This document shows positions 53,817 to 64,000 of a DNA stretch of 64,000 bases, one piece after another. A program made the translations under genes and the position numbers. Position 1 is the first letter of the stretch; every line of letters begins with the position of its first letter. Below the pieces are notes generated by a model that was not told where the DNA came from, ran no database searches, and worked only from the letters and a program-made list of their open reading frames with translations. The stretch comes from Marchantia polymorpha subsp. ruderalis (Eukaryota > Streptophyta > Marchantiopsida > Marchantiales > Marchantiaceae): the NCBI GenBank assembly GCA_037833965.1, contig AP031358.1, positions 2,302,001 through 2,366,000 on the forward strand. The letters are read 5' to 3'.

Positions 53817-56244
53817 ATGAACTACCGCAAATTCGCGGCCATGAAATTCTCCGAGTACTGCAAGCAGGCTCCAGTGTCGGAAGACACCGCTTCGCAGCTG
53901 GCTGAACTGCAGCCTCCGAATGGGGTCAACCTCGGCCATCCGTGGATCCACACCGGCTTCAACTGCAACGGTTGCTCGGCCAGCCCCATCACAGGCTTCT
54001 TGTACAAATGCCAGAAGTAAGTCCTCGCTGCAGCTCCATTCCATCAATTCCGTCAATTTCATCAGCAATTTCATCGTCAATTTCAGCTCCAGCAATTGCA
54101 GCAATTCCACTCCTTTCCTCGACCTTCTGGCGTTTCGCTGCTTGGACAGTGTCTGTCGTGTTCGGACTCGATTGTGCCAAGGGCCTGCAATGTGAGAGCG
54201 AACCTGCGCTGACGAAGGACTTCTCCGTGTCGTTGTGTGTGTGTCTGGGTGACTGCAGGCGCAAGGATTATTATCTGTGTGAAACTTGTTACAGGAAACA
54301 ACCATCTGATGAAATCCAAGAATATCTTCGAATCGAAAGGGCAGCAAGCTCGCCTCCCTTCCAGATCTACTGCGTCCAGTGCGATGTATGTGGAGTCGCT
54401 CCGATTCAAGGCCCTCGGTATCGCCACAAGACGTTAGTCTCTGACCTCCCTGCCCTGCCCTGCCCAGCACCTCATTCGCGTGCATGCTCCAACACCCCGT
54501 CGCTGAACACCATCAGTAACAGCATCCTCTGGTTCTTGTTCTCCTTTTCCTCCAGGCGTCGCGACAGCAACTTGTGCGCGGCGTGCTACGGGATGCTGCA
54601 GAGCTCCAAAGTCGCCTACTCCCACACCGAGGCAGCGTCTTGTTACGAGCTTCTGGAAGAGACGACCATCAAGTCGGCCCGGAAGATGCACAGTACAGTG
54701 TTTCATTACGGAATTAAATGCGATGGCTGCAAAAGCTCCCCCATTTGCGGCCCTCGGTACAGCCTCAAATTCGAGTAAGCCTCTCGTTTCCCCTCGAGAC
54801 TAAATGTCTCGAACAACTTCCTCTTTCATGCTTCATACCGTGCTCATCTGCTTAATTTTTTCCTCGCATCCTCTCCATGGCCGAGAGGAGAGTAGTTTCT
54901 TGAATTCATGATGAGTGCTGACGTTTCAGTGGTGGGATTGTGCTTGCAGCCAGGAAGGCCTATTCGAAGGGAAGTCGCCGACCGAAGTCAACTTGTGCCT
55001 AGTCTGCTTTGACGGTCAATACAATAGCGGCAATCACAAAGACTACGAGAACCACAAGGAATATGATCATAGGGCGACGGGAAGGAAGTTTCGCAGAATA
55101 TTGAGACCGGAAGGTCGTTCTGCTGTACATGTCGAGATGCTTTCGTGTCGCCATTGTAATGCTACGCCGATTTGTGGACCTGCATACCTTCATCTATCGT
55201 AAGTTCCGAATCGGTCCCCCTCGTTGTGAATTTCGTGAGTTTTGTTTCCGTGGATCTCGGTTTCGAAATTTTCATTTTCCCAATTTCAAACGGCTGTGAG
55301 GAAGTCTCTTGTCCGACTGCAGTAGTCTTCGAAATGTCTCAAAATGTGGATTTTAGTACAGCATGGGGGACATATAATTGATCCCCTAGATGAATCTCAG
55401 AAGAGGCATCTGACATTGGGCTTGTGAACGAAGCTTAGGTCTGAAAGATTTGCTTCAGAGAAAAGATCCCACATGTAGAAGTGCTTTACCGAAAAGTAGA
55501 CGATCACAAATCAAGTTCAACTCTTTCGTAGGATTTCCTCAAACACCTGAGACCAACGATTGGCTAGAGATGAAACAGAAAATAAGATTTTCTTTCTCAA
55601 CTGTGGACTTTGTAGGTCTGGATGCCTCTCAAGTACCAGCCTCTCTTCACCTCTAGGCTGGAAATTACTCGTATTGCTGAAGCTCATGTTTACACCAACT
55701 CTGAGCTCGAAGAGGTACACAGAGTTGGCTAAACCTCTGGCAAAAATGACAGGAAAAAAAAAAGGGGAAAAAAAAAAGACAGATGGAAGGAGCTTCCAAT
55801 ATTCCCAGCATTCTACTGAATGCAATGATTGTCATTTTCTGCTAGAGCGTTTTTGCAGATGATCGGAGCCACTTCTGACACTCCCCATCGCCTTGCCAAA
55901 TGTGCAGGAAGGATAACGAAGCACTTTGTCTATTCTGCTACATGAATCTGAAGCCTGAGAAACAAGAGGCGTACATGAGGTTGGAACCCCCGACTCAGCT
56001 AAGTCCTGCCATGGGGAACATCACAGAGGAGGAGGTGAAGAGCTACCTCGCTCGGAGGAAACCCACGACCAAAGGAGAAGAAGAATTACTTGAAGCCGCC
56101 ATGGCCGCCCAGAAACAGCACCAATTCAGACATAGACTCTTCTTGAATCAGGTGAAACATAATCTTCGGATATCACAAGAGATCGAGAATTGGAAACTGA
56201 GGATCGAAAACGACGATGGTAGCTGGAGTTGGGCGTATCCTTAA
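53817..56244 (+). CDS. protein with four ZZ-type zinc-finger motifs, five exons
   Basis: Exons 53,817-54,016, 54,259-54,432, 54,556-54,774, 54,950-55,198 and 55,908-56,244 join into 392 codons. All junctions are GT-AG with good donors (GTAAGT, GTTAGT, GTAAGC, GTAAGT). The start ATG has a strong ACCACC context. Four ZZ-like units each have paired CX2C: C50/C53 with C74/C77, C108/C111 with C132/C135, C180/C183 with C214/C217, and C264/C267 with C288/C291. Each has the signature [SAT]PIxG shortly after the first pair and LCxxC at the second. ZZ domains bind zinc and usually a peptide or modified tail. Every intron falls at the same place in a ZZ unit and in phase 2. Unit 3 has about nine extra residues between its pairs. 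The C-terminus (about 320-392) is helical and charged, ending SWSWAYP. No other domain was found and no known gene name is assigned. Confidence 0.85.
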
Positions 56245-56652
56245 TGCTGGCGGGTCTTTCAACCGATGTAACTGTACGGATGGCAGATGTGGTGGGCATA
56301 ATATGATTAGAAGCCAGAGCACCGGAGCACTCAGAAAAAAACTACTGAAAAATCAAGGATTTTGCTACACGCAGGGCAGATGAAGCTCTCTATGTTCAGT
56401 ATTGGGGAAAGGGATCCGGATGTTTGATAATATTTACGCTCCGGTCCTCTGGCAAGGCTCGGGTAATATAAAGTGCAGCATGTTCGTATTCCGCCTGGGA
56501 GAGTGATTGGTCTGTGGAAATCATTGGCTCCGGTCCATGGAGGGCCGGGGAGGCAAGCGAGACCTCAGTCCCAGGAAGAAGGTTATTATCCGGCCCAGTG
56601 CTTTCAGATGTTTCACCCATGTGCACATTCTACCTCCGAATCAGCTGACAGC

Positions 56653-56892
56653 ATGCCTATAGTTGTGATTACCGTGAACGCACGCCCAAATTCGATTATT
56701 GATCATGAAACCCCGCTGTACGTACAAAGGCAAGTGAAAGACCTTCACTTCCAAGAGTACTCTGCAAGTCTAGCTTCCATGGCCTGGGGAGACTCAGGGA
56801 TGTTCTTGTGCAGACAACTCAGAGGCAGGCTTGCAGATGCCATCAACGATCGAGCCGGTCTAGAACACAACTCGAGAGAGCAACTCGGGTGA
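56653..56892 (+). CDS. open frame downstream of the ZZ gene, uncertain
   Basis: 79 codons from ATG, inside a stop-free frame from 56,473. Residue use looks protein-like (MPIVVITVNARPNSIIDHET at the start) but no domain is recognised. It may be an extra or alternative 3' exon of the ZZ gene, a separate small gene, or chance in its 3' untranslated region. No splice join that keeps phase with exon 5 was found. Confidence 0.25.
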   Translation: MPIVVITVNARPNSIIDHETPLYVQRQVKDLHFQEYSASLASMAWGDSGMFLCRQLRGRLADAINDRAGLEHNSREQLG

Positions 56893-57099
56893 CAGAGTCC
56901 ACCAACCAAGCTCAAGCCCAAGCTGGTGGATCATCTTGTACAATGCGGAAGAGTGCAGACCTAGCAGACCGGCCCACATTCATCTTCTTTAGACTTTTCG
57001 CATCATCATTCACTAGAACGGTCGCCATCAACTTTCGTCAGCCTGCCTGACAGTTTTGCTGGATTATGCTTCCAGATTACGTACATACATTGTCCACGT

Positions 57100-57470
57100 A
57101 GCTTGAACATCAACTGGATGTGAAGTAGCATTCCATCACCACACTTAGGCTCTCGAATGATTCTCGAGAGCCCGTTCACGTCAAGCTAGCAAGCACTTTT
57201 CACCATAGAAGCTTGAGACCTCACCGGATGAGGGTAGAATCTCATCTCTGTAGGCTCTTCACACACTAGACACCAGACGGAGAAAGAGCCCGAACACTTC
57301 AAGCCAGCGACCGTTTTAGTCACGATCTCGAGTACAGCCCAAGTTTTTCAAGCTGTGCCTTCAGCTTCAACTGGATGCGGAGTAGAATCCCATCACCATC
57401 TCTAGGCTCCTGAACAATCTCGTTGATCGAGCAGGAGCTTGTCCGCATGAAGGCTAGCAACGGACGTCAT
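57100..57470. repeat. three imperfect tandem units of about 130 bp, each with a hairpin
   Basis: Units begin near 57,101, 57,211 and 57,350 with CTTCAACTGGATGxGGAGTAGA-like sequence and then CCATCACC or a variant. Each then has a stem: 57,148-57,156 with 57,164-57,172 (GGCTCTCGA/TCGAGAGCC), 57,253-57,259 with 57,284-57,290 (GGCTCTT/AAGAGCC), and 57,406-57,412 with 57,432-57,438 (GCTCCTG/CAGGAGC). Stem sequence differs between units while pairing is kept. Confidence 0.65.
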
Positions 57471-59970
57471 AGACTAGACTCGAGATTAGTATGAGAAAGG
57501 TTGAGACCGAACCAACCATTGTGGAACGAGAAAGGGAGTTGATCAATGAAGAACAAATGAAAATCTACACCTTGCTTTCCTGGTATACATTTGAGGGTTC
57601 TTATCTCTGAGTATCACTCTTAAGATGGTCCTTCTGAACTTCTCAAGTGTCTACCGGAAGCACAGAAAACTGCACCAAGTTAAAATTCACCCGCAAAGAC
57701 CTCCGAGATCCCCTGAAACACAATCCCTAAGAATAAAGAACCTCCCTTGGTATCTAGAATGCAAAGGAATTTATTACTTGGTAAAGACTACACCGTACTA
57801 ACATAAAACAGGGCAAGGTAAGATAGTGTAGGGCAGGGTAATATGGCTCTAAAAGAAGCGCAACTCTCGAAGCTGGGATATTGGGTGAGGTGGACACAGC
57901 AATTATGTTTTCCTGTGAGAGGTGAACTCTTGGTGGAACTTCTAGCAGGTTGCGTTACGTTATGACCTTGGAGAAGTTCGAGTTAGCCTTTAGGATAATA
58001 ATGCAGATTTAACAATTTCTTGAGTATACCATATCAGAATGGGCTTCGTCCGTCTTCGCGATGTTGAGGTACATGATGGGTGACCATCAGGATAGACCGC
58101 GCATTGACTTGAAGACTCTGCAAGCACCAATGAATGACTGCAGCACAACTCCTCTGCGTGAAACAAACAAACATGACATCGGCCTGCACAGTTCAAAGCT
58201 GTAAGTTCTGCAGGTCCTTCCAAGTGTCAAGTTTGTTTCTTTCGTGGGCGGACGCTGTGTCTGCTCCACTGTCACGTCCAATCGAAGCAGCGAATTTCTA
58301 CAGAAATCTCCATCACTGAAATAGAAAAATTCTGTTGCCACTGCTCAAGAGCGACAATGCAACAACGGCTTCGCTGTTGCGATTGATATGCAAAATTCTC
58401 CTTCCAAACCAAAGATGTAGCCGTGAGCCATGCCCACATTCTTAGAGGAGGGACGATTCACGCATTTGTGGCAGTCATGAGCTCAGATGAGTCTCTCTTG
58501 AGTATGCTCGTCATAAGCTTTTCGATCAAGACGCAGAATGAAACAAAGGAATGAGTCTAGTTCTACAAAGCATTCCAAATCTTGAGCTTCATCATTGAAT
58601 GTCCTGCGATTCTACTCTGCAGATCGTGTAGGGATTCATAAAGGACAACAGTGTCATAAAGAAGAAGCTAAAGGACAGTTGTCCGCTGCCAGCTTTTCCA
58701 GAACAAACTTTCTCATTGTACAGCATGAATCAATACGAATGGAATTTGCGTAGACATAAGTCATAGACACGAGTCTGAATCTACTTTGACCTCACCACGA
58801 GTTTGAAGCATGGAAGAGATTAGATTTATTAGCTGTACGCACCTGAAGGCTAGTTGCTGTTAGATTTCTCATAGCCATCGTGCATTGACAGAATGTTGGA
58901 AGAGTTGTAAGAACTCTCTATTCCTCAGATTTTCGGAATCTGTCAAAGTCATTGATTGCTGGTCAAGTTTTAGGATATTTTGCCACGACCTTCAGGAGTG
59001 AAGTAGTTCCTCGTGGGGCTGTTGCATGTCACATTCATACAGTTCTGTAGTTATCGAGAAAAAGTTGCAGATGTTTGAAACGAAAAGAGGTCGTACCTTC
59101 CACAGATTAAGAATCTCACAACTAGAGAAGGCATCTTAGTGTTAGACTTAGTGTACTTACACCTGCCAACGACTTTAATTCTTCAATCGGTAATCACAAC
59201 CGAATGCGACAAATTGAACCGCTGCAGAATACTTCAAAGGGTGAGTTTGCGCGTCTCAAGGTTGTGCACGAAACAAGACATGTATCAATTCTTGTTTCAT
59301 TCTTATCAAGAATTCGGAAGTGCAAACTTCATGAACCTACTGTTGAACAAGACTGTTCTTCATGAGTGTATTTTGAAGTTCTGATGACTGCAGCACATCA
59401 TTTGCGGTGGTAGCCTCTATTCAGCCCTCCTGACCGACAATTCGAAGCATACACAACCTGCCTACCAAACAATACAGCGCTCGGCCTCGCATTCTATGAT
59501 GAGCTAAGAATTGCTGTACAGGGACCTGATGCAGAGAGAAACGCCAAAAGTCCTCCAAGCTTACTTCAGCAAGATTCAAAAGCTATTCAAAGATTCAAGT
59601 CACCCTGACGCAATGTGATCTCCAACAGATCCGGGTTTTATACAGCTTGTCGCTGTATCCGGTTAACGTAAAGATGGAAGAAGGGACGATCTGCACAAAA
59701 TTAAAGGCTCGCAGTTGCCAGGTGACAAGCATTGAATCGGGAGTGAGATGAATGCACTGAAAATCGATCATATAGCTCCAATCAGGCAGATGTTGCTGCT
59801 TTAGAAAAGACTGGTGAGTTGAAATGCAATTGCAAGCTAAAGTTCCTTGAGCATCATGCACTTTGCACTAAATCCATCGTGGATGCACCCTGGGACCTCA
59901 AAGATGTCGAAGTCAACAGATTCATCGAGGTTATGTTCTATGAAAATGTTGGTCAAAAGACTTGAAAATG

Positions 59971-60252
59971 ACTCTACATGTAAATTATAAGACGAATAAA
60001 ACACATGAAAATTAGACTTTTTGGTCAAAAGACTGAGTTTATGTCAACATCTTAGTTTGAAAAGAAGGAAATCAGAAGATTTGTACAATTTTCATCTCTT
60101 CTCCTCATGCAAGAATTTTATTCAAGGGATAGAAACATCTTTCTAACAAGCATCTTCATCCATTTGTTTAAGAATTTGTTAGGAAAAACCAAAAAAGAAA
60201 AATCTCTAATTTTCATGTCTGTTTTGTTCGTCTTATAATATACATGTAGAGT
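59971..60252. repeat. inverted repeat, possible fold-back element or MITE
   Basis: Arms of about 46 and 48 bp (59,971-60,016 and 60,205-60,252) share ACTCTACATGT, then ATTATAAGACGAA and CATGAAAATTAGA in inverse orientation, with three or so differences. The spacer is about 190 bp. No clear target duplication was seen at the outer ends, so MITE identity is uncertain. Confidence 0.7.
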
Positions 60253-62523
60253 AATCTTCCCAAGCAAACATATTGTTTTTAAAATCAGTCTTTTTCACAC
60301 TAGAATAGGAAGCATCTACTTGTAAATGCAAAAGTATTGGTAAAGAAAAATACCATTGTTCTCTTAAAACCTTCGTATGCAATGTGTTAATCTTTTAGTA
60401 TGCAATTCATATCTTTAAGCTTCACTCACATATGAAAAAAAACTTGAATCAATATATTTTTCATGTATTATGTCTACAATGATGCATGTACATGCTTTTG
60501 ATAGATTAGTCTAACATACTTCATGATTCAAAAAAGCATGATACTTTTTTTCAATGTCAAACATGAAAATTTTATAAATAAGGAAAATATACTACTCCTT
60601 TTGTTGTAAACTGCATCTTACAAATGCTTGATAAGAGATATTGTATAAATAAATTCTGTTTATGAAAACTTGAAAATAAAATAAAATCTGATGGATATAC
60701 TTTTCAACGAGCAATTGACGCCTCTTGTTTACACTTCACTAACTGTCTCGTTGCCCCAAGCGCAAAGATCATTAATCACATGTTTATAACAAAATATATA
60801 TTTTAATGTAATTTAGTAAAAAAAATTGAGTTCAAATATTTTCTCTTTTTTGAGTTTTACGAATATATTTTATACTATGAAAAAAATTATTTGATGTATA
60901 AAATTTCAATCTTTGAACATGTAGCATTTTTTTTCATAATCTTCTACGTAAACAAATTTTTCACGTTTATTCAGCAAGAATACTTCAAAAAAGTTACAAT
61001 CCTTGTCAGTTTTGTCAAATTTATCATGTTTTTTCATCAAATATGCAAAATTCTTTATAAACCGAAAAGTGCCTTTAAGCGTATTGATCATTGAACATAA
61101 AAAAAAAATTATGCAATGTTAGTAAAAAAAATTGAGCCAATATTTTATATATCGAAAGCTAGGAAATTTGCTAAATATTGAATTATGATGCTTAGTTCCA
61201 TGAAATTGATACTATGTGAATCCGCTGAAGTGATTTGATTTAAATATAATCTCATGTTAAAATTTAAAAATTAATTAAACACATGTGAAATATCAAAAAA
61301 AAATCTTAAAATCCATGATTACTCATCCGTCAACATTTGAATTTACGAGCTGACATATCAAGCTGAAAATATTTTGATAAATTATTTTGGGAATTTGATT
61401 AGCTTCAAAATTTCAGTTCCAAATATAATCTTTATTTATAAATGTATCATTAAAAAATATAATTAAATTGTTATCAAATGTTTAGACATTATTTTAAAAA
61501 ATTGTGATACATACATTAGATACATTATTATGACATTTATTTCAAACATCTTCTACAAATGTGTAAGTTACATTATAAAACACAAATAAATGATTCTCAT
61601 AGTTTTCATCACATTACTTTTTCTATAACTCTTGTGAATAGGTTTAATTTGAATTATTATATTCTATACTAAATGTGGTATTTAATTTTACATATTTAAT
61701 CAATAATTCAGCATTTTAGATTTATAAAAATTTGATCAAAACTTTATAGTTTCATAAAAAATCAAAATAAAATACATTACAAATTAGTATTTTGAATTTA
61801 TACCTAATTTACACAAATAAAATTATATATAATATTTCCAGAATATATAAAATCCAGAATTTTTTTCGATAAGTAAATAAAATGCATATATTAAATTATT
61901 ATTTTTAACTTAAGATACTTTTTACATCTATCTAAACATATGCAAAGATTTTTATCTAATCTAAAAATAATATATACAATTGACAACATCAATATAAATA
62001 GATCAACACATCAATTGTTACTGTTGATTAGTGAAAAAATCTGATTTTCTTGAATTTAAGATTAAGAATCAAAATGAAAGAAACAAAACAGTGCTTTTAT
62101 TGAAGTGTATTTTATTTGATCAAAATAATAGCAGATGGATGAAATATGAATAAAGATTTATACTAATATGTTGATTCATTCTTAATAAATTTAGTAATTT
62201 TGCAGATACTTTTTAAAACACATATTAGATTAGTAGATTTTGAAGAACGTCAAGTGAATTTGAAGAAAACTACTTGATGTGCATCACAATAGCGCAAACT
62301 TTAAGAGTGCCAACAGTATACAATGGATACTAAAACATTAAAGTGAGCACATTATTTGACCAAAGTATCAAAACTTAGCTCCTAGCAATTATATTGATCG
62401 ATTCAGATTATCCTAAATACCTCTTGACCTACACAAATAACAAACCTAAAGGTAAGATATCAATTGAATCACTTCTATCTTGTACCGTTGATGATGCTCT
62501 GTTTGTTTCCAGTTACTGACGAC

Positions 62524-62573
62524 GCTACTCTGGGGTCGAGAACGTAGTGGTACACTGTCGAGACCAGAGTAGC
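62524..62573. repeat. hairpin with 10-bp stem
   Basis: GCTACTCTGG at 62,524-62,533 pairs with CCAGAGTAGC at 62,564-62,573, and GTCGAG motifs inside partly extend the stem. Role unknown. Confidence 0.5.
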
Positions 62574-62892
62574 CGTGAAGTCTCTGCTTGTGAGCTCACC
62601 AATCGAGCTCCGATTTCCTGATCTCGGCTAGTCATCCCCGAAGTCCTATGTTCGACTATTTTTCAACTCTCGAACTTGTCCTCGTTCTTCCGTGCATTCG
62701 CTGTGGCATGTGACGATCACCTGCTTCGCACCAAGACTCGTAATAAAAGGACTACATGTCATATCCTTCACTTCACAAGTAGAAACAGAAATTGAAAGGC
62801 TGATTGCTCTCAGCTGTCATACGGACTGTCTGAAACACATCTCTGTATGGAACGGACTGTAAGTTTGTCTATCACCTTCTCATGAAGCTTCG

Positions 62893-63234
62893 GTGAATAC
62901 TACAGATCTGCTCTGGCATCTCGAACTTCTTTTAATAGACGGCTCTCGACCAGAGCTTCTACTCCAATCGTTCCATGCCCTTGAATCAGCGTTAGAAGAG
63001 TTGCCTCGTTCAGGGTCCAAAAGCATCCAGGAGACTCTTGCGCACATGCAAACAGATTACTGTTTTGAGAAGAAAGAGAAATCCAAACCTTCCTGTCAAA
63101 ACCATTTATATGTCCATGGGCTTTTCGGTATTTTGAAGCTCGATCCAGATGAAAAATTTGACAAGGTCTACATCTGCTCGACGCTGGAATCAGACTGGCA
63201 TGTGGAGATCATGGGTACCGCTCATCGAATTTGA
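62893..63234 (+). CDS. possible exon, protein of unknown function
   Basis: A stop-free frame of 113 codons ending TGA, with protein-like composition (LLWHLELLLIDGSRPELLLQ early on, KLDPDEKFDKVYICSTLESD near the end). It begins at GTG and the first in-frame ATG is about half way, so if real it is more likely an exon; an ACAG acceptor lies at about 62,903. A GTAAGT donor sits just upstream near 62,860 but does not join in phase from the ATG beside it. No domain is recognised. Confidence 0.25.
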   Translation: MNTTDLLWHLELLLIDGSRPELLLQSFHALESALEELPRSGSKSIQETLAHMQTDYCFEKKEKSKPSCQNHLYVHGLFGILKLDPDEKFDKVYICSTLESDWHVEIMGTAHRI

Positions 63235-64000
63235 TATTCGAATGTGAAATCATTAGCCGAATCAGTTAGAAATCAGACGTTGCAGCCCATTCCCCCTGCA
63301 TTGGAGAAATGGTTGTTCACTTTTACTGCACTTGACGTGGCCGATTCATGTACATTTGTCTAGATCAATGCGGCTCGAAGCTTCTGAATCGACTACATTG
63401 GCATAGACTGTTTTACTTTCTGGAACAATCACTACTTCCATTAGATTGATCGATACCGCCGATCCACCTTGCAGACCACTGCTCGACATCGCCTGCTGGA
63501 CAATTCTTGCTGCAAACCCATGATTTCAATTGCAAATGATTCCGACATCTCGATGTGCCTCAGGTATCCTTCACAGTTAGGGTTTCGATAACTGTGGACA
63601 TAAATACAGGGTAGATACATTTTTGCAACCTACATTGTTTCAAGAATTCGAGTGTCAACCAATTTGAGACAGTCTATCACCACGTCAAGTGATTTACATT
63701 TGATGTAACACCACGTCAAGCTACATCAAACTTTCTTACGATCATCCCAGCTCACGAAGAGTTCGAGGAGTTCTCGATCTTATTCTAGAACGTGCACTTC
63801 TTCGGTTCACTGGAGAGTGACTGGGTCGCAGTGTTGTATTTACTACCCCGATGATAATGGACCGTAGGATGCTTCTTATTGTTGATTGGGTCTCCCGGAG
63901 GGGAGTTTGGGCTGCGCCGGCCTAGGAGGTAGTGCAATACCAAGGCGACACTGGCAGATCCTCGACAGCAAGCTGACGAATTGGACCCGCACCCTGAAAG
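63235..64000. other. unassigned window end
   Basis: No recognised gene. A small hairpin (TTTGATGTA/TACATCAAA, 63,699-63,730) encloses the second of two CACCACGTCAAG copies, the first at about 63,679. Confidence 0.4.

Larger units (their letters stand above)
56893..62892. other. intergenic DNA, AT-rich from about 60 kb
   Basis: No recognised gene. Contains the three-copy hairpin repeat at 57.1-57.5 kb and the inverted repeat at 59,971-60,252. From about 60.3 to 62.4 kb it is very AT-rich and resembles the 2-5.8 kb tract. Short AT-rich frames (for example 60,891-61,094) are chance. Confidence 0.45.

Noticed and set aside
1-64000. tRNA, rRNA, CRISPR arrays or bacterial-type operons
   Set aside because: No cloverleaf with A and B boxes, rRNA-like block, or regularly spaced repeat array was recognised by eye; the window is eukaryotic in character. 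A tRNAscan or Rfam search would settle small RNAs.

Overview
The window looks like nuclear DNA of a land plant. It has GT-AG introns in a zinc-finger gene, a Ty3/gypsy LTR retrotransposon whose primer site resembles the end of plant tRNA-Asp, no operons, and large gene-poor AT-rich tracts. A bryophyte (for example a liverwort) would fit, but that is inference; nothing here fixes the species.

Layout. 1-7.4 kb is AT-rich intergenic DNA with small tandem repeats and a perfect 32-bp palindrome. 7.5-9.8 kb holds two small intronless reading frames for single-pass membrane proteins. 10,494-27,065 is a complete, apparently very young, minus-strand retrotransposon of 16.6 kb with two 5,388-bp LTRs, flanked by the 5-bp target duplication CTCTG. 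A third small membrane protein is at 28.8-29.2 kb. 30.6-33.1 kb is a decayed plus-strand LTR of a related family. 33-53.8 kb is mostly non-coding or unassignable, with GC-rich islands at about 43-46, 47.6-48.2 and 52-53.8 kb and only weak exon-like blocks. 53,817-56,244 is the best host gene, a five-exon gene for a 392-residue protein with four ZZ-type zinc-finger motifs. 56.3-64 kb is intergenic with a three-copy hairpin repeat, a fold-back repeat and low-confidence open frames.

How the retrotransposon works, as read from the sequence (minus strand). The 5' LTR (right copy) ends at 21,678 and is followed by a tRNA-Asp-type primer site, then Gag with three zinc knuckles and an aspartic protease in one frame. 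That frame ends at UAG in the context UAG-CAA-UUA. The same frame continues as Pol (reverse transcriptase, RNase H, integrase, GPY/F module, no chromodomain), which has no ATG near its start, so Pol should be made by stop-codon readthrough. A purine tract precedes the 3' LTR. Each LTR carries an intact 1,045-codon sense ORF, and the only good TATA box found lies 37 bases after that ORF's stop. This places the ORF in U3, so it would be the third gene of the genomic RNA and be duplicated into the 5' LTR at each round. The LTR is also full of short GC-rich palindromes. The decayed relative at 30.6-33.1 kb keeps the same order (ORF remnant, TATA-like site, R-U5-like sequence), so this architecture is older than the young copy.
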